DNA of 6,514 nucleotides from Acidobacteriaceae bacterium. GTDB lineage: Bacteria > Acidobacteriota > Terriglobia > Terriglobales > Acidobacteriaceae. Position numbers and translations under genes: made by a program. The stretch is taken from assembly GCA_003162495.1 (NCBI GenBank), contig PMOF01000044.1, positions 12,416-18,929 of the forward strand, given 5' to 3'. The notes beneath the pieces are model-generated. The model searched no databases. It had not been told where the DNA came from and was given only the letters and a program-made list of their open reading frames with translations. This document shows positions 5,635 to 6,514 of the stretch, one piece after another; positions within the stretch are counted from its first letter, which is position 1, and each line of letters starts with the position of its first letter.

Positions 5635-6514
5635 TTATTTTGGTTCGTCACTCCAGTCGCAGGGGATTTCGCGGCGCTGGGATGAGCTTTCCTGGGCCCA
5701 TTCAAGCAGGCGGGCCACGCGCCAGGCATCCGCGGCGGCGACCGGTGCGGGGGCCTTCCCGAGCAGCGCATCGCGCACCGCGGCGTAGTAAAGACGGTAG
5801 TCGCCGGGGATGGGGGCGACCGGGCGCGTGATCATGGCGCCGTCCACGTCAATGTGGAGTCTGCCCCAGTCGGCGGGCGGCTCCTGCCCCCAGGCCGGAT
5901 CTTCGATGCGGGTAATCTTGTTCAAAGCGGCTTCCTGGGGATCGAGGCCGGACTTCCAATAGTTGCCCTTGGTGCCGCGCATGTGGAAGCGGGGACCTGG
6001 AGGCGCGGACAGGGAGTTAACGGCGAGGACGACGGTGAGGCTGGGATAGCGCAGACGCAGGGTGAAGGCGTCGTTGACGCGGGCCCAGTCTCGCTCACAG
6101 AGGATTTGGGCGTCGACTGCTTCCGGTTTGCCAAAGAGCACCAGAGCCTGGTCGGCGAGATGGGTTCCGAAGTCGAGCAGGACGCCGCCTCCGAACGATG
6201 GATCTTCTTTCCAGAGGCGGGCAGTCGGAGGCGCGATTCGCCAGCGGTCGAAGCGGGATTCGAGGGAGACGAGACGGCCCAGAGAGCCCTCATGCAACAG
6301 TTTCTGAATGGTCTGAAAGTCGCTGTCCCAACGGCGGTTATGAAACGGAATCAGAAAAACGTGCCGGGCGGCGGCGAGCTGGATGAGCTGGGCGATTTCT
6401 GCCGAGGTCACGGACATCGGTTTATCCACGATGACGTTTTTTCCGGAGTCGAGAATCTGGCGCGCGACCTCAAAGTGGGTTCCGCTGGGAGTGGAGACGA
6501 CGATCAGGTCGAGG
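5635..6514 (-). CDS. Gfo/Idh/MocA-family oxidoreductase, YdgJ-like (5' end beyond window)
   Basis: This is a probable NAD(P)-dependent dehydrogenase acting on a sugar, sugar acid or inositol; the substrate cannot be read from sequence. The frame is open to the right edge, giving 292 visible residues; about 55-60 N-terminal residues, including the Rossmann nucleotide-binding glycine motif, lie outside. Visible first is the end of the NAD(P)-binding fold, then VIVDKP with K31 of the visible part, the lysine of the family's (E/D)KP motif. Next come FHNRRWDSDF, a GSLG segment with ESRFDRWR, and DFGTHLADQAL with D114 and H118, where the histidine is the usual catalytic base. GLDPQEAAL and the PGDYRLYYAAVRDAL stretch follow. 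This order closely resembles E. coli YdgJ (about 346 residues), a relative of scyllo-inositol dehydrogenases. An internal GTG at 6429 and ATG at 6417 are not the start, since family sequence continues upstream. It converges on the kinase gene with 34 bp between stops; no terminator hairpin is seen there. Confidence 0.93.
   Translation of the reverse strand, partial: LDLIVVSTPSGTHFEVARQILDSGKNVIVDKPMSVTSAEIAQLIQLAAARHVFLIPFHNRRWDSDFQTIQKLLHEGSLGRLVSLESRFDRWRIAPPTARLWKEDPSFGGGVLLDFGTHLADQALVLFGKPEAVDAQILCERDWARVNDAFTLRLRYPSLTVVLAVNSLSAPPGPRFHMRGTKGNYWKSGLDPQEAALNKITRIEDPAWGQEPPADWGRLHIDVDGAMITRPVAPIPGDYRLYYAAVRDALLGKAPAPVAAADAWRVARLLEWAQESSSQRREIPCDWSDEPK

Noticed and set aside
4872..5771. A 299-codon minus-strand open frame overlapping the kinase and the oxidoreductase 3' end
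   Set aside because: It runs across two genes with clear family motifs and gives an R/P/Q/H-rich product, as expected from an antisense frame in GC-rich DNA.
6427..6429. GTG at 6429 as the start of the oxidoreductase
   Set aside because: Clear family sequence (DLIVVSTPSGTHFEVA, then SGKNVIV) continues in frame upstream to the window edge, so the gene is cut by the window rather than starting here.

Overview
The window looks like the chromosome of a high-GC bacterium, most likely an acidobacterium (Terriglobia/Acidobacteriaceae). That placement is inference: it rests on the overall gene style and on a pair of intergenic palindromes (a GGGGCT/AGCCCC hairpin followed by a GGCACGACT/AGTCGTGCC hairpin) of a kind I associate with those genomes. 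No rRNA, tRNA, insertion sequence or CRISPR array is visible.

Most of the window is a high-affinity potassium uptake (Kdp) locus. On the minus strand, read from right to left, it holds kdpE (response regulator, 3367-4068), a leader of about 124 bp with a possible KdpE site and a hairpin, an unnamed 28-residue membrane peptide (3156-3242), kdpF (31 residues, 3056-3151), kdpA (K+-channel-like subunit, 1321-3054), a 184-bp gap carrying the palindromes, and the first 378 codons of kdpB (P-type ATPase subunit, 1-1136), which runs off the left edge. kdpC is expected just beyond that edge. The small membrane gene, kdpF and kdpA are packed with 1-4 bp between them, and the ribosome-binding sites of kdpF and kdpA lie inside or at the end of the gene before.

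On the plus strand, divergent from kdpE across only 68 bp, is a 487-residue KdpD-like sensor histidine kinase (4137-5600). It has the KdpD membrane module (DUF4118), a GAF-like region and a complete kinase core, but lacks the large cytoplasmic N-terminal KdpD sensor and Usp domains. The divergent gap contains a 7-bp-arm dyad and hexamers that could serve as promoters in both directions. The expected circuit is kinase to KdpE to kdp operon, giving induction at low K+.

The right end (5635-6514, minus strand) is the C-terminal portion of an NAD(P)-dependent Gfo/Idh/MocA-family oxidoreductase close to E. coli YdgJ and the scyllo-inositol dehydrogenases. It converges on the kinase gene with 34 bp between the stop codons and has no evident link to potassium transport.

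I do not see a wholly new system. The points worth a second look are the extra small membrane gene ahead of kdpF, the half-length KdpD with divergent kdpE, the palindromic element splitting kdpA from kdpB, and the structured kdp leader.
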